DNA of 64,000 nt from Paraburkholderia dilworthii (GTDB lineage Bacteria; Pseudomonadota; Gammaproteobacteria; Burkholderiales; Burkholderiaceae). The stretch covers positions 1-64,000 of the forward strand of contig NZ_AWZT01000030.1 of assembly GCF_000472525.1 (NCBI RefSeq). Reading direction: 5' to 3'. Under the pieces are notes generated by a model. The model was not told where the DNA came from and ran no database searches. It was given only the letters and a program-made list of their open reading frames with translations. Shown piece by piece: positions 33,805-42,464 of the stretch. The first letter of the stretch is position 1, and each line of letters starts with the position of its first letter. The position numbers were made by a program, and so were the translations under genes.

Positions 33805-34524
33805 TCACACCGATATCTCGGTGATCTTGCCGTGCTCGAACGAAAATACCCGATTGCACATGCGCTTGACCATGTCCGGCGAGTGCGAGGCCAAAACGAG
33901 AATAGCCGATTCCTCGACAACCTGAGTGAGGCGTTTCGCGGCTTTGTCGTTGAAAGACGCATCGCCCACGGAGAGCCATTCATCCATGAGCACGATGTCC
34001 GACTTCACCGCGGTCGATACTGCAAATGCCAAACGCAACATCATGCCGCTCGAATAGGTGCGCACGGGCATGTTCAGGAAGTCCTCGCCGAGTTCGCTGA
34101 AAGCCGCGATTTCGTCGAGCTTTTCCTCGATTTCGGCGGGCCGCAGACCCATGATGATTCCGCGCAGAAAGATGTTCTCGTAGCCGGTCGCCTCAGGCTC
34201 CATGCCGAGAGACATGTCGATCAACGACACGATGCTGCCTTTCACGACTAGGCGTCCGGACACTGGGGGATACACGCCCGCCAGAACCCGCAGCATGGTT
34301 GTCTTCCCCGCGCCATTGTGCCCCACCAGCCCGACCCGGTCACCCGGCCGAAGCTCGAACGAAACGTCGTCGAGGGCCCGCACTGTAACGCGGCGCCCCG
34401 CGTCGGAAGCGACCCGTCCCCCGGTCGTCGCGCTAAGCAACGATTTCCGCAGCGATCTATGCGACGCGTTGTAGATCGGGAATTCGACCAGGAGGTTCGT
34501 CGCGCGAATATAAGATTCAGTCAT
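33805..34524 (-). CDS. wzt: Wzt, ATP-binding subunit of a polysaccharide ABC exporter (short form)
   Basis: The 239-residue ATPase has Walker A (GHNGAGKTTML), the signature region (YSSGMMLRLAFAV) and Walker B (DIVLMDEWLSVGD), with a switch His in LASHSPDMV. It ends soon after FEHGKITEISV. Wzt proteins that recognise a chemically capped chain end carry a C-terminal carbohydrate-binding domain of 150 or more residues; none is present here. Chain length and export are therefore probably not coupled through Wzt itself, as in KpsT-like or Klebsiella O2a-type systems. An ATG at 34524 was chosen over a TTG one codon earlier. It lies 7 bases from the wzm stop. Confidence 0.93.
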   Translation of the reverse strand: MTESYIRATNLLVEFPIYNASHRSLRKSLLSATTGGRVASDAGRRVTVRALDDVSFELRPGDRVGLVGHNGAGKTTMLRVLAGVYPPVSGRLVVKGSIVSLIDMSLGMEPEATGYENIFLRGIIMGLRPAEIEEKLDEIAAFSELGEDFLNMPVRTYSSGMMLRLAFAVSTAVKSDIVLMDEWLSVGDASFNDKAAKRLTQVVEESAILVLASHSPDMVKRMCNRVFSFEHGKITEISV

Positions 34525-34531
34525 CAATTAA

Positions 34532-35338
34532 TCAAAGCCAATACGCAATGCGGTCCTTGAAGCGGCCTTGCAACATTACGCCAAAAATGAGGAGGATTGC
34601 CGCCGTTGCCAGCGACCACAGCCACGACTCGACAGGGAACCTTGCCTCGATCAACGGAGCCCGGACGATCTCGATCAAATGCGCAAACGGGTTATAGGTG
34701 GCGACCCATTGATGCCGCGGACCGAGCGCCGAGGGGCGCCAGATGATCGGCGTGATATAGAACATCACCAGCATGAGGTTTTGCACGATCATCGGCATAT
34801 CGCGAAAGCGCGTGCAGAACACGCTCACGATCAGCGAGGCACCCATCATTGCCGCGCTGCCGAGCAGCAGTCCAGGCAATGCGAGCCAGGCGACCCAAGT
34901 CAACGGCGGCGCGAGCCAGACCAGCACAACGATAATGATGACGCAGTTGTGCGCCAGGATAATCAGATTGCGCATCAGGATCCGCAGCAGATAGACCGCC
35001 ATCGGGAAGCGGATCTGCTTGATGATGTTTTCGAACTGCGTAAAGCCCAGGCAGGCTTCATTGATCTGCGTCGAATAGAACGTCCAGACGATATTACCGA
35101 CTGCAAAGAACGGCAGGTAAGCGCGCACGTCGCTCTTGAAAAGCACTGACCAAAGCAGGCCCATCGTGCCGATCATGACGCCAGTCGAAAGCGTTACCCA
35201 AAACGGGCCGAGAACGGACCTTCTATAACGTTGCCGAATGTCGTACCAAGCCAGTAGCGCCCAAAGATGCGGCGTGGCCAGTGCCGCGAGAAACTCGCGA
35301 AGTCCACCGTAGCTTTTCAGGGTGTTGTCGTGTTCCAT
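34532..35338 (-). CDS. wzm: Wzm, membrane subunit of the polysaccharide ABC exporter
   Basis: From the ATG at 35338 (MEHDNTLKSYGGLREFLAAL) the protein has 268 residues and six membrane helices in the ABC-2 pattern: WALLAWYDIRQRYRRSVLGP (conserved coupling region), TGVMIGTMGLLWSVLF, FFAVGNIVWTFYSTQINEAC, LIILAHNCVIIIVVLVW, LLLGSAAMMGASLIVSVFC and SWLWSLATAAILLIFGVML. With Wzt it should carry the undecaprenyl-linked glycan across the inner membrane. A longer open frame upstream to 35449 overlaps the neighbouring glycosyltransferase and is less likely. Confidence 0.93.
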   Translation of the reverse strand: MEHDNTLKSYGGLREFLAALATPHLWALLAWYDIRQRYRRSVLGPFWVTLSTGVMIGTMGLLWSVLFKSDVRAYLPFFAVGNIVWTFYSTQINEACLGFTQFENIIKQIRFPMAVYLLRILMRNLIILAHNCVIIIVVLVWLAPPLTWVAWLALPGLLLGSAAMMGASLIVSVFCTRFRDMPMIVQNLMLVMFYITPIIWRPSALGPRHQWVATYNPFAHLIEIVRAPLIEARFPVESWLWSLATAAILLIFGVMLQGRFKDRIAYWL

Positions 35339-35417
35339 ACGATTCCAGCAAATTACGAACGAGTATTGTATCTGAAGCACTTCTTCTGAAGCCATCGCAT
35401 CCAGCGCTGCAGAGCCG

Positions 35418-36380
35418 CTAAGGCGCCGCCGCTTCGGCTCTGAGCCCATCGCGGATTCCGCGCATCATCGCCGCGAGCCGTTTTGCGCGGGGCGCCACGC
35501 ACAAGGTCTGAGCGACAAACGACAGCACCAGCACACGCGTCCAGTATCTCTTCCACGGCGCGCTAACCAGCCCCGACCTGAACAAGGCAAGCGTGTTGCG
35601 GAAGAAGAAATAGTTACGTAGGGGCGCATGCACGCTCAGTTCCCTCCACCGGAACAACCACACACGGATAACCCGCTCGCCTATCGCATGGTCGAGCAAA
35701 GCCGCCGGCTCGCAGAACAGCCTCAAGCCCCGCGCGGCGGCTCGAAAACACCATTCCACGTCCACCTGGTCGATGAAAAACGATTCGTTCATCGGGCCCA
35801 CTCGCGACAATGCCTCGATCGATATGAGCGTTCCCGAGGCGATCAGATAATCGGCTTCGATCGGTCCTGCGTCAACCGCGGCAACGGCAAATGAAGCGCG
35901 GCCTTCACGCGATCGCGCCACGGGCGCCCGCTTGCCGGTTCGACGGTCGACCGCCACCGCACCCACGGCACCCACCGGGATGCCTTGACTGGACAGTTGC
36001 TGGCGCGCTTGAAGCAGGCGGGTCACCATGTTGCCATCGGGCACGCTGTCGTGATCGAGAAGCAGAATGTCGGTCGCGTGGTGTGCCTTGGCTAACTCCA
36101 TGCCGGCATTCTGCGCCGCCGCAACACCGGCGTTGCGCCCGAGCGGAAGGAACACGATGCGATCGTTTTCCATAAGCGAAAACCTGGACACGTCCTCGCG
36201 CGAGCCGTTATCGACCATCACCAGACCGCTGACTTGTGCAAGCGTGGCTGCGACCAGTTCGGCAAGACAAACCGCGTCCGGATTGAACGTGACGACGACC
36301 GCGAAGATGCGGCTTTCACCGCCCTGCCGCGCCGCAAGACGGTCCACCGTTGGCTCGCTTGTTTGATCTTCGGCCGTCAC
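35418..36380 (-). CDS. GT2-family rhamnosyltransferase-like protein
   Basis: This 320-residue protein starts at a GTG that overlaps the upstream stop (GTGA). The GT-A core is clear: IFAVVVTFNPDAVCLAELVA, MVDNGSREDVSRF, LPLGRNAGVAAAQNAGMELA and DILLLDHDSVP with the metal-binding DxD-type DHD. Later come ASGTLISIEALSRVGPMNES and FIDQVDVEWCFRAAARGL, typical of RfbF/RhlC-type rhamnosyltransferases. A hydrophobic stretch near the C-terminus may touch the membrane. It is a paralogue of the protein at 40107-41003 (shared LxxDxDS and IDYVD/IDQVDxEW motifs). Confidence 0.88.
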   Translation of the reverse strand: MTAEDQTSEPTVDRLAARQGGESRIFAVVVTFNPDAVCLAELVAATLAQVSGLVMVDNGSREDVSRFSLMENDRIVFLPLGRNAGVAAAQNAGMELAKAHHATDILLLDHDSVPDGNMVTRLLQARQQLSSQGIPVGAVGAVAVDRRTGKRAPVARSREGRASFAVAAVDAGPIEADYLIASGTLISIEALSRVGPMNESFFIDQVDVEWCFRAAARGLRLFCEPAALLDHAIGERVIRVWLFRWRELSVHAPLRNYFFFRNTLALFRSGLVSAPWKRYWTRVLVLSFVAQTLCVAPRAKRLAAMMRGIRDGLRAEAAAP

Positions 36381-37348
36381 GCGCGCGTGACGGAACGAAC
36401 CGTGTTCAGGATAAGTTCTGCCCGGTTCCTGTACGTGTGATCCGCAAGCGCACGGCGCTGTGCCGCCTGGCTATAGCGGATCGCGAGTTCGGGATCGTCG
36501 CGCAACGCGTCAACTTGCCGACGCAACTCTTCGGGGGAATCAAAGAGGAGAATCTCACCGTTATCGGGATCGAAATAGTCCAGTATCTCCAGCCCTTCGA
36601 CGAACATGCATTGCACAGCGCCCGCCATTGCCGCCTCGAAGGTCCGCGGACCGGGCGTCGATGCATCAAGATTGAAGCGCTCGTTCGCCAGGTTATAGCG
36701 ACGCCCGATGTTCAGCGTCACAAGCGATCTCGCCGACCAATCGGGCAGCGCGGAATTCGCAATTCGCTCATTACGGGCAAACGCGATATCGGTGGGCCAG
36801 CCAACGCCGAGCACTTCGACCTTCAAACTCGCGAGCCGCGGTGCGCAGTCGCGCAGCAATTGCTGACGGTTCGGGAATCCGACTCCGCAAAAAAACACGT
36901 CGCGGTCCTTGATGCCGCCAGTCTCGCGAAAGTGAGCATCCCGGTCAGCCGCGAGCGGGACGTGGTACGTGTGCGGGTGCTGATAATGGGTGGCGGCCCA
37001 GCGATCGTTTGAGAAAATGATGTCCGCGACGTCCAGAATCTTGTAGTGATAGTCGAATTCGTACGGATCGTCGTGCAACCAAAAACTCAGCACGGCGCCG
37101 GAACGTGCGCAGTAGTTGCGCAGCCCATGATAGATGGAGGTCTGCGGCATACACGAGCCGAATACGACCACGAGCTGGGGCGAGAACTCCGCTGCAATCT
37201 GCTCGGCTGCTTCGAGCGAAGAAGTGCGCACCGCGGCATCCCCGAGCACCTCGCCAAAGCCGCGGCCCACGTAACCACGCAACACCGAGTTATTGTTGAC
37301 GGCATCCAGCGACGCACCGCAAACCAGTACGCGTTCTATCGGCGCCAT
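36377..37348 (-). CDS. CgeB-like glycosyltransferase
   Basis: The 323-residue product has a GT-B layout related to CgeB/DUF3880 proteins: RVLVCGASLDAVNNNSVLRG, LSFWLHDDPYEFDYHYKILD, VADIIFSNDRWAATHYQHPH, VFFCGVGFPNRQQLLRD, then LVTLNIGRRYNLANERFNLD, STPGPRTFEAAMAGAVQCMF and DPDNGEILLFDSPEELRRQV. The pattern PRTFEAAMAG plus EILLFD is the donor-binding end. The same pattern recurs in the N-terminal part of the next protein (37336-39942). AGAGGA precedes the ATG. It overlaps both neighbours (4 and 13 bases), so the three genes form one operon. Confidence 0.8.
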   Translation of the reverse strand: MAPIERVLVCGASLDAVNNNSVLRGYVGRGFGEVLGDAAVRTSSLEAAEQIAAEFSPQLVVVFGSCMPQTSIYHGLRNYCARSGAVLSFWLHDDPYEFDYHYKILDVADIIFSNDRWAATHYQHPHTYHVPLAADRDAHFRETGGIKDRDVFFCGVGFPNRQQLLRDCAPRLASLKVEVLGVGWPTDIAFARNERIANSALPDWSARSLVTLNIGRRYNLANERFNLDASTPGPRTFEAAMAGAVQCMFVEGLEILDYFDPDNGEILLFDSPEELRRQVDALRDDPELAIRYSQAAQRRALADHTYRNRAELILNTVRSVTRA

Positions 37349-39942
37349 AGAATCCTCTTACCGTGTTTAACAAAAAGCTTGAATGTCTGCACCGGTCCTC
37401 TTTCCTTATAGAACTGATAGACACGGATGGCCCTGCCGGCGCGCGGACCGGCAGGCCGCCACCGCGGAATTCGAGGACGCCCCACCGTCTGATGGGTCCA
37501 CGCATTCGATTGCAGGACGATGCCGTAGTCCTTGAGCACGGGAAGCCGTTTCGGCGGCTCGTGCTGGGTCGACTGCGCGGGCAACGAGCGTAGTAACGGG
37601 CTGTACACAGCGTTCAACGCTTCCACATGCGCGGTCAAGGTCTCATACAGCCCGCTTGTGATATTCGACTTCAGCTTCGCGAGCAGATGCCGGTCTTCAG
37701 CCAATAAGCGAATGGTATCGATCAGATCGCCTTCACTCTCCACGCGAACCTTGAGGCCGTTGACGCCATGCGACACGCGTTCGCCAAGTGCGCCGATATC
37801 GGTGACGATCGGCACGATGCCCTGCTGCCAGGCTTCTGAGAGCGTCAGGCAATAGGTCTCGGGCCAGATCGATGCATGGACCGAGACTTCGCATTCGGAT
37901 AAAGCCTCAGGAATGTCATCCGCGGAATATGAGCCATGCAGCGTGACGTTGGGATACCGAGCGGTATCGGTCAGTTCCTCATAGCCCAGGTTGACGCGGC
38001 CAAACACATGGAATTCGATGGGCGCATCGGCAAGGCCGGCGAACGCGCGAAGCAGAACGTCGCCCCCTTTCTCGCGCGTCAAATTGCCGAGAATCGCCAC
38101 TTTCAGTGTAGGTCGACCGCCTTGTCTGCCTTGCTCGACCTGCGTGGTTGGCCCGGACGACTTCGTCGAGTCGGCTTGCGTCGGTTGCGAAGCTCGCACG
38201 GTGATGGCTTCCGCCCCGGGCTGACCGGACGCAGTTCCGCACGGCACGTCGTCATGAATCGGGACCGGGACTATTTTGAGTCCGCGATGGTCGCGCACTG
38301 CCGGGTAAACGTCGCTCAATATGTCGCGAGTACCGGCGGTGTTGAACACCAATACATCCGTGGCGCCCAGCACGCCATTCCAGAAATTCCGGCGTGTGGC
38401 TTGCGAGCCTGGTGGAATCGAATGCTTCTCCAGCAGGCAGGTGTCGCATTGCGCCAGCGAGACCTTCGGCGCGCCGCAAAAGCGCCCGTTGAATGAGATC
38501 AGATTGAACTCGTTACAGAGCGGCAAGAAATCGTGCGCGGTGATCGCGGTCGGCACACCCAGGCCCTTTGCCACATAAACGAGCGAAGGCACGTGGCCAA
38601 TGAAATGATGAAAGTGAACTAGGTCGATCTGATAGTCGACAAGAATCGAATAGAACGCCTGCTCCCGTTCCGCCGATGCCATCAACACCGGGCTATACCC
38701 TTCCCTGAACTTGACGCTTTTGAGTACGGTGTAATCGTGCGAAAGCAGATGGGCTTCATGGTGATGGCCGCGTTCGCCAGGCACGTAGAAAAGGACATCG
38801 AACTCCTCGCGCAACGCTGTGCGCATTCGGTCGAGATACACCTCTACTCCGCCAAAGTTGCCGCGCTCCACCACGTTGTGACAGACGAAGAGGAGCGTCT
38901 TGCGGGTCTTGCTACTGGAAGCATCGGCGGGTGCAGACGGGTTGCCAGCGCGCCATTCGACTGGCTTTGCAGGCTTCAGGAGCCGCGAGTGACCGAGGAT
39001 CGTCGCAACACGCCGGTCATAGGTATGGTCGCGGAAAGCGCGCTCTCGCGCGGCCTGCGCGATGCGATTACGGTAGGGGCGATCGTTGACCAGCGCCGTG
39101 GCTTTATCGATAAATTCGCGCCCAGTGTCGAAAAACAGGATCTCCTGCTCGGGAGCAAACGAGTGCGCAACCTCCACCAGCGAACCGTGGACGAGTTGCG
39201 CTCCGCCCGCTAGCGCCGCTTCGAACAGTCGCGGAGGCGGCGTCTCGGCAAAATCGTGCGTACCCGAAGCTGAAAATTTACGCGGCAAGACGACCGTCGC
39301 CGCGCTGTGATTCACAAAGCGCCCGAAGTCGACCGGCGATGTTCGCCATGACAACATGCTCTCGGGCATGTCGACCTCGCGAGGCGGCAGATGTTCGTTG
39401 GTCGGCAGCGCAAGCTTGAAACGCCAGTTGGGGGGTATGTCTCTCAATACCGATCGAACGAACGCCGTGCGATTGGGCCATGCCGTCCCGGCGAAAAACA
39501 GCTCGTACCGAAGCGGCTTGTCGACCGGAATCACGGAGTGGTCGTGAAACTCGGTTGCCCCCGCGAGCGGCAGATGACGTCCCTTGAGACCGTAATTGTC
39601 GACACTAGCCGAATCGTTGGTGAAGACAAGATCGAACAGCTTCGAATGACGAACGTTGACATCGATCTCGTAAGGATCTTCCGTGACCCAGAGGACGGAA
39701 CGGCCACACAACGTGGACAAACGCTCGCAGAGAATCGCGTCGAGTTCCTCGCCGTCGAAAGCAACGAACAGATTGCAGCGATGCTCGTGCGCGACGCTCA
39801 GCGCATCGATCGGATCGGCCTTCCTGACAAACTCGACATCGGGATTGCGCTCGAACGCGCTACCCAGCGCGATACAAATATAGTGGTTCGGATTTCGATA
39901 CTTCGTATCGAGCAACACGATGCGAAATTTGTCAGCTTGCAT
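37336..39942 (-). CDS. Large two-domain glycosyltransferase (CgeB-like plus GT4)
   Basis: The 868-residue protein fuses two glycosyltransferase-like halves. Residues 1-330 are CgeB-like (SVLWVTEDPYEIDVNVRHSK, LFDLVFTNDSASVDNYG, ELFFAGTAWPNRTAFVRSVL, TPPPRLFEAALAGGAQLVHG), closely following the plan of the neighbour at 36377. Residues about 345-790 are a GT4 enzyme (TLLFVCHNVVERGNFGGVEV, AITAHDFLPLCNEFNLISFN, LKVAILGNLTREKGGDVLLR, VSVHASIWPETYCLTLSEAW). A low-complexity linker joins parts of the second half. AGGAAA precedes the ATG. Such fusions are seen in polysaccharide loci where one polypeptide adds two residues. The sugars are unknown. Confidence 0.85.
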   Translation of the reverse strand: MQADKFRIVLLDTKYRNPNHYICIALGSAFERNPDVEFVRKADPIDALSVAHEHRCNLFVAFDGEELDAILCERLSTLCGRSVLWVTEDPYEIDVNVRHSKLFDLVFTNDSASVDNYGLKGRHLPLAGATEFHDHSVIPVDKPLRYELFFAGTAWPNRTAFVRSVLRDIPPNWRFKLALPTNEHLPPREVDMPESMLSWRTSPVDFGRFVNHSAATVVLPRKFSASGTHDFAETPPPRLFEAALAGGAQLVHGSLVEVAHSFAPEQEILFFDTGREFIDKATALVNDRPYRNRIAQAARERAFRDHTYDRRVATILGHSRLLKPAKPVEWRAGNPSAPADASSSKTRKTLLFVCHNVVERGNFGGVEVYLDRMRTALREEFDVLFYVPGERGHHHEAHLLSHDYTVLKSVKFREGYSPVLMASAEREQAFYSILVDYQIDLVHFHHFIGHVPSLVYVAKGLGVPTAITAHDFLPLCNEFNLISFNGRFCGAPKVSLAQCDTCLLEKHSIPPGSQATRRNFWNGVLGATDVLVFNTAGTRDILSDVYPAVRDHRGLKIVPVPIHDDVPCGTASGQPGAEAITVRASQPTQADSTKSSGPTTQVEQGRQGGRPTLKVAILGNLTREKGGDVLLRAFAGLADAPIEFHVFGRVNLGYEELTDTARYPNVTLHGSYSADDIPEALSECEVSVHASIWPETYCLTLSEAWQQGIVPIVTDIGALGERVSHGVNGLKVRVESEGDLIDTIRLLAEDRHLLAKLKSNITSGLYETLTAHVEALNAVYSPLLRSLPAQSTQHEPPKRLPVLKDYGIVLQSNAWTHQTVGRPRIPRWRPAGPRAGRAIRVYQFYKERGPVQTFKLFVKHGKRILWRR

Positions 39943-40106
39943 GTTTTCCTAACATCAGTTCAAACGCGGCACGCCACGCCATCAGTGCCCCAGCCCAAGC
40001 GGTCGCTATACGAGCGTCAGCTACGCGTTGCGCAGCAGACAGCTGAATTGACCACTCCTCGTTCTTCGATTACCCTCGCTCTCGATCCCGACAGGAATTC
40101 CCAGTA

Positions 40107-41003
40107 GTGTCAAACCGAACTTCAGCCGTCATTGTCACCTACGAACCGGAAGCCGAAGCGCTTCTGCGTCTTGTGAAACATCTTGCGCCGCAGGTTCAAG
40201 CGGTGTTCATCATCGACAACGCGTCCAGCAATTTCCCGGCATGGAATGCAGCGCTTGAACCCGTCGTGACCAGCATCATCCGCCTGTCGTCGAACCACGG
40301 AATTTCAGCGGCTCTGAATCGTGGCTTCACCGCCGTTCAGACGCACACGACGAGTGAGTTCTGTGCGCTGTTCGATCAGGACAGCACCCCGCTCGACGAC
40401 ATGATCCAACGGCTCGAAACACATGCCGACCAACTCGCGTCTCGCGCCCCGTTTGCGCAGATCGGCCCGTACTTCTTCGAGACCAACCGCGGCTATTACC
40501 TGCCGTTTATCGAGTTCCGTCATGGTTTCCCGCGCCGCAAGCGTGACGATGGCGGGCCGAGAGTCACGACAGCCGACTATCTCATCACGTCGGGCGCACT
40601 AATATCACTCGCCGCGCTTACGAAAGTCGGTCCAATGGACGAAGACCTGTTTATCGACTACGTGGATATCGAATGGGGCTTGCGGGCCAAGGCGAAAGGC
40701 TATAAAAGCTATGGCGCCTACGACGTCACGATGACGCATACCATCGGGGAAAAGGCGCTTGAAGTCGCAACCGTTCGCCTCGCGGTTCACAAGCCGATCA
40801 GACGTTACTACTACTATCGCAACGCATTGCTGCTTTGCCGCCGCCCTTACATTTCACTCAACTGGAAAGTCAACGAACTGTGCAGGCTAGCGATCAAATT
40901 CGTTATCTTCGCCGTTCTGTCCAGTCGTCGGCGTGAAGACATCGCAATGATGAGCAAGGGCATTTGCGACGGTCTTCGCGGCAAAGGCGGCAAGCTCGAT
41001 TAG
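40107..41003 (+). CDS. GT2-family rhamnosyltransferase-like protein
   Basis: This 298-residue protein begins at GTG with AGGAA upstream. GT-A motifs are VIVTYEPEAEALLRLVKHLA, IIDNASSNFPAWNAAL, LSSNHGISAALNRGFTAVQT, CALFDQDSTPLDDMIQRL (DQD metal site), ITSGALISLAALTKVGPMDE and FIDYVDIEWGLRAKAKGYKS. These match dTDP-rhamnose-using RfbF-like enzymes, and the gene lies between the other glycosyltransferases and rmlD. It is the only plus-strand gene in this part and converges on rmlD with a 4-base overlap of stop codons. The 164-base divergent gap on its left should hold its promoter and that of the 868-residue protein. Confidence 0.88.
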   Translation: MSNRTSAVIVTYEPEAEALLRLVKHLAPQVQAVFIIDNASSNFPAWNAALEPVVTSIIRLSSNHGISAALNRGFTAVQTHTTSEFCALFDQDSTPLDDMIQRLETHADQLASRAPFAQIGPYFFETNRGYYLPFIEFRHGFPRRKRDDGGPRVTTADYLITSGALISLAALTKVGPMDEDLFIDYVDIEWGLRAKAKGYKSYGAYDVTMTHTIGEKALEVATVRLAVHKPIRRYYYYRNALLLCRRPYISLNWKVNELCRLAIKFVIFAVLSSRRREDIAMMSKGICDGLRGKGGKLD

Positions 41004-41902
41004 GAACGCACGAGTGAGTCGAGACACAGCCGCAACGCGTCCTCCCATTCCGGCGCCTTTACCCCGAACGTCGCATACAGCTTATCGTTCGACATCCGCG
41101 AATTGGCCGGGCGTGCGGCGGGCGTTGGATAGGAAGCGGCGGGAATCGGCTTGACCGTAGGCTTTTTCGCCGACGTCGAATTGTCGAAGATCGCTTGCGC
41201 AAAACCATGCCACGAAGTTTCGCCCGAAGCCGTGAGGTGATACACGCCGGAGTTCCGCTTCCACCAGTCGTCGGGATCACCTACTACTGATTGCGACAGT
41301 ACATTCGACGTCAACGTTGCGATGGTGTTCGACCATGTCGGCGCACCGACCTGATCCGCCACCACGCTCAGCTCGTCACGCTCCGCGCCGAGGCGTAGCA
41401 TCGTCAGCAGAAAATTCTTGCCGCGCGTGCCGTACACCCAGCTCGTGCGGAAAATAAGATGCGCGCAGCCGGAAGCCGCGATCGCCTGTTCGCCGGCAAG
41501 CTTGCTCTTGCCGTACACGTTCTGAGGATTGACCGCGTCGTCTTCGATATAAGCGCCGATCTTCGTGCCGTCGAAGACGTAGTCGGTTGAATAATGAACC
41601 AACGCCGCGTCCAATCGCCTAGCTTCTTCTGCCAGAACCGTGGGTGCCTCCGCGTTCAGGCGCATTGCCAGATCGAGGTCGCTTTCCGCTTTGTCGACAG
41701 CCGTGTGAGCGGCGGGATTGACGATCAACGTCGGCTTCACTTCCCGCACGACGCTCCTCACCTGATCGAGATTGCCAAGGTCGAGACGGCCGCGATCGAG
41801 CGCGACAACCCGGCCTAGACCCTGAAGGCTGCGCGCCAGTTCAAAGCCGACCTGGCCATTCACGCCAGTCAGCAGGATAGTGGCCGGTTTCCGTGTAGTC
41901 AT
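41000..41902 (-). CDS. rmlD: RmlD, dTDP-4-dehydrorhamnose reductase
   Basis: The 300-residue SDR enzyme makes dTDP-L-rhamnose in the last step of the pathway with NADPH or NADH. It shows ILLTGVNGQVGFELARSLQG (cofactor loop), IVNPAAHTAVDKAESD, VHYSTDYVFDGTKIGAYIED and NPQNVYGKSKLAGEQAI (catalytic Tyr-x3-Lys), followed by FRTSWVYG and VADQVGAPTWSNTIA. It is last in the rmlB-rmlA-rmlC-rmlD operon, 10 bases after rmlC. Its stop overlaps that of the convergent glycosyltransferase gene. Confidence 0.96.
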   Translation of the reverse strand: MTTRKPATILLTGVNGQVGFELARSLQGLGRVVALDRGRLDLGNLDQVRSVVREVKPTLIVNPAAHTAVDKAESDLDLAMRLNAEAPTVLAEEARRLDAALVHYSTDYVFDGTKIGAYIEDDAVNPQNVYGKSKLAGEQAIAASGCAHLIFRTSWVYGTRGKNFLLTMLRLGAERDELSVVADQVGAPTWSNTIATLTSNVLSQSVVGDPDDWWKRNSGVYHLTASGETSWHGFAQAIFDNSTSAKKPTVKPIPAASYPTPAARPANSRMSNDKLYATFGVKAPEWEDALRLCLDSLVRS

Positions 41903-41912
41903 TCAACCATCC

Positions 41913-42464
41913 TCACGCGAAATGTTCGGCGTCGGCCAGACGCTTGCCCGCCGCATCCTTCGCGGCCAGCAACGGCTCGGAGTCGATCGGCCACTCGATG
42001 CCGATCGCCGGATCGTTCCAGACGATGCTGCGCTCGTGCTCGGGGAACCAGTAGTCGGTGGTCTTGTAGAGAAACTGCGCGGACTCGGACAACACCACGA
42101 AACCGTGCGCGAAACCCGGCGGCACCCACAGTTGCCGGTGGTTGTCCACCGAGAGCGTCACGCCAACCCACTTGCCGAAATTCGGCGAGGTCCTGCGGAT
42201 GTCGACGGCCACGTCGAACACCTCGCCTTCCACCACGCGCACGAGCTTGCCCTGCGCATGCTGGATCTGGTAGTGCAGCCCGCGCAACACACCCTTCGCC
42301 GAGCGCGAATGGTTGTCCTGCACGAAGGTCACGCCGGCTTCCACGTGTTCGGCAAACTCCAGCGCATTAAAGCTCTCGTAGAAATAGCCGCGCGCATCAC
42401 CGAACACCTTCGGCTCGATGATCTTCACTTCAGGCAGCGCCGTAGCGGTTACTTGGATGGCCAT
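41913..42464 (-). CDS. rmlC: RmlC, dTDP-4-dehydrorhamnose 3,5-epimerase
   Basis: From the ATG at 42464 (MAIQVTATALPEVKIIEPKV) the enzyme has 183 residues, the usual length. The cupin motifs are in place: FGDARGYFYESFNALEF, FVQDNHSRSAKGVLRGLHYQ (catalytic His in the GLHYQ strand), GKLVRVVEGEVFDVAVDIR, WVPPGFAHGFVVLSESAQFL and YKTTDYW (catalytic Tyr region). It acts between RmlB and RmlD. The start overlaps the end of rmlA by 16 bases. Longer upstream frames are shadows. Confidence 0.96.
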   Translation of the reverse strand: MAIQVTATALPEVKIIEPKVFGDARGYFYESFNALEFAEHVEAGVTFVQDNHSRSAKGVLRGLHYQIQHAQGKLVRVVEGEVFDVAVDIRRTSPNFGKWVGVTLSVDNHRQLWVPPGFAHGFVVLSESAQFLYKTTDYWFPEHERSIVWNDPAIGIEWPIDSEPLLAAKDAAGKRLADAEHFA

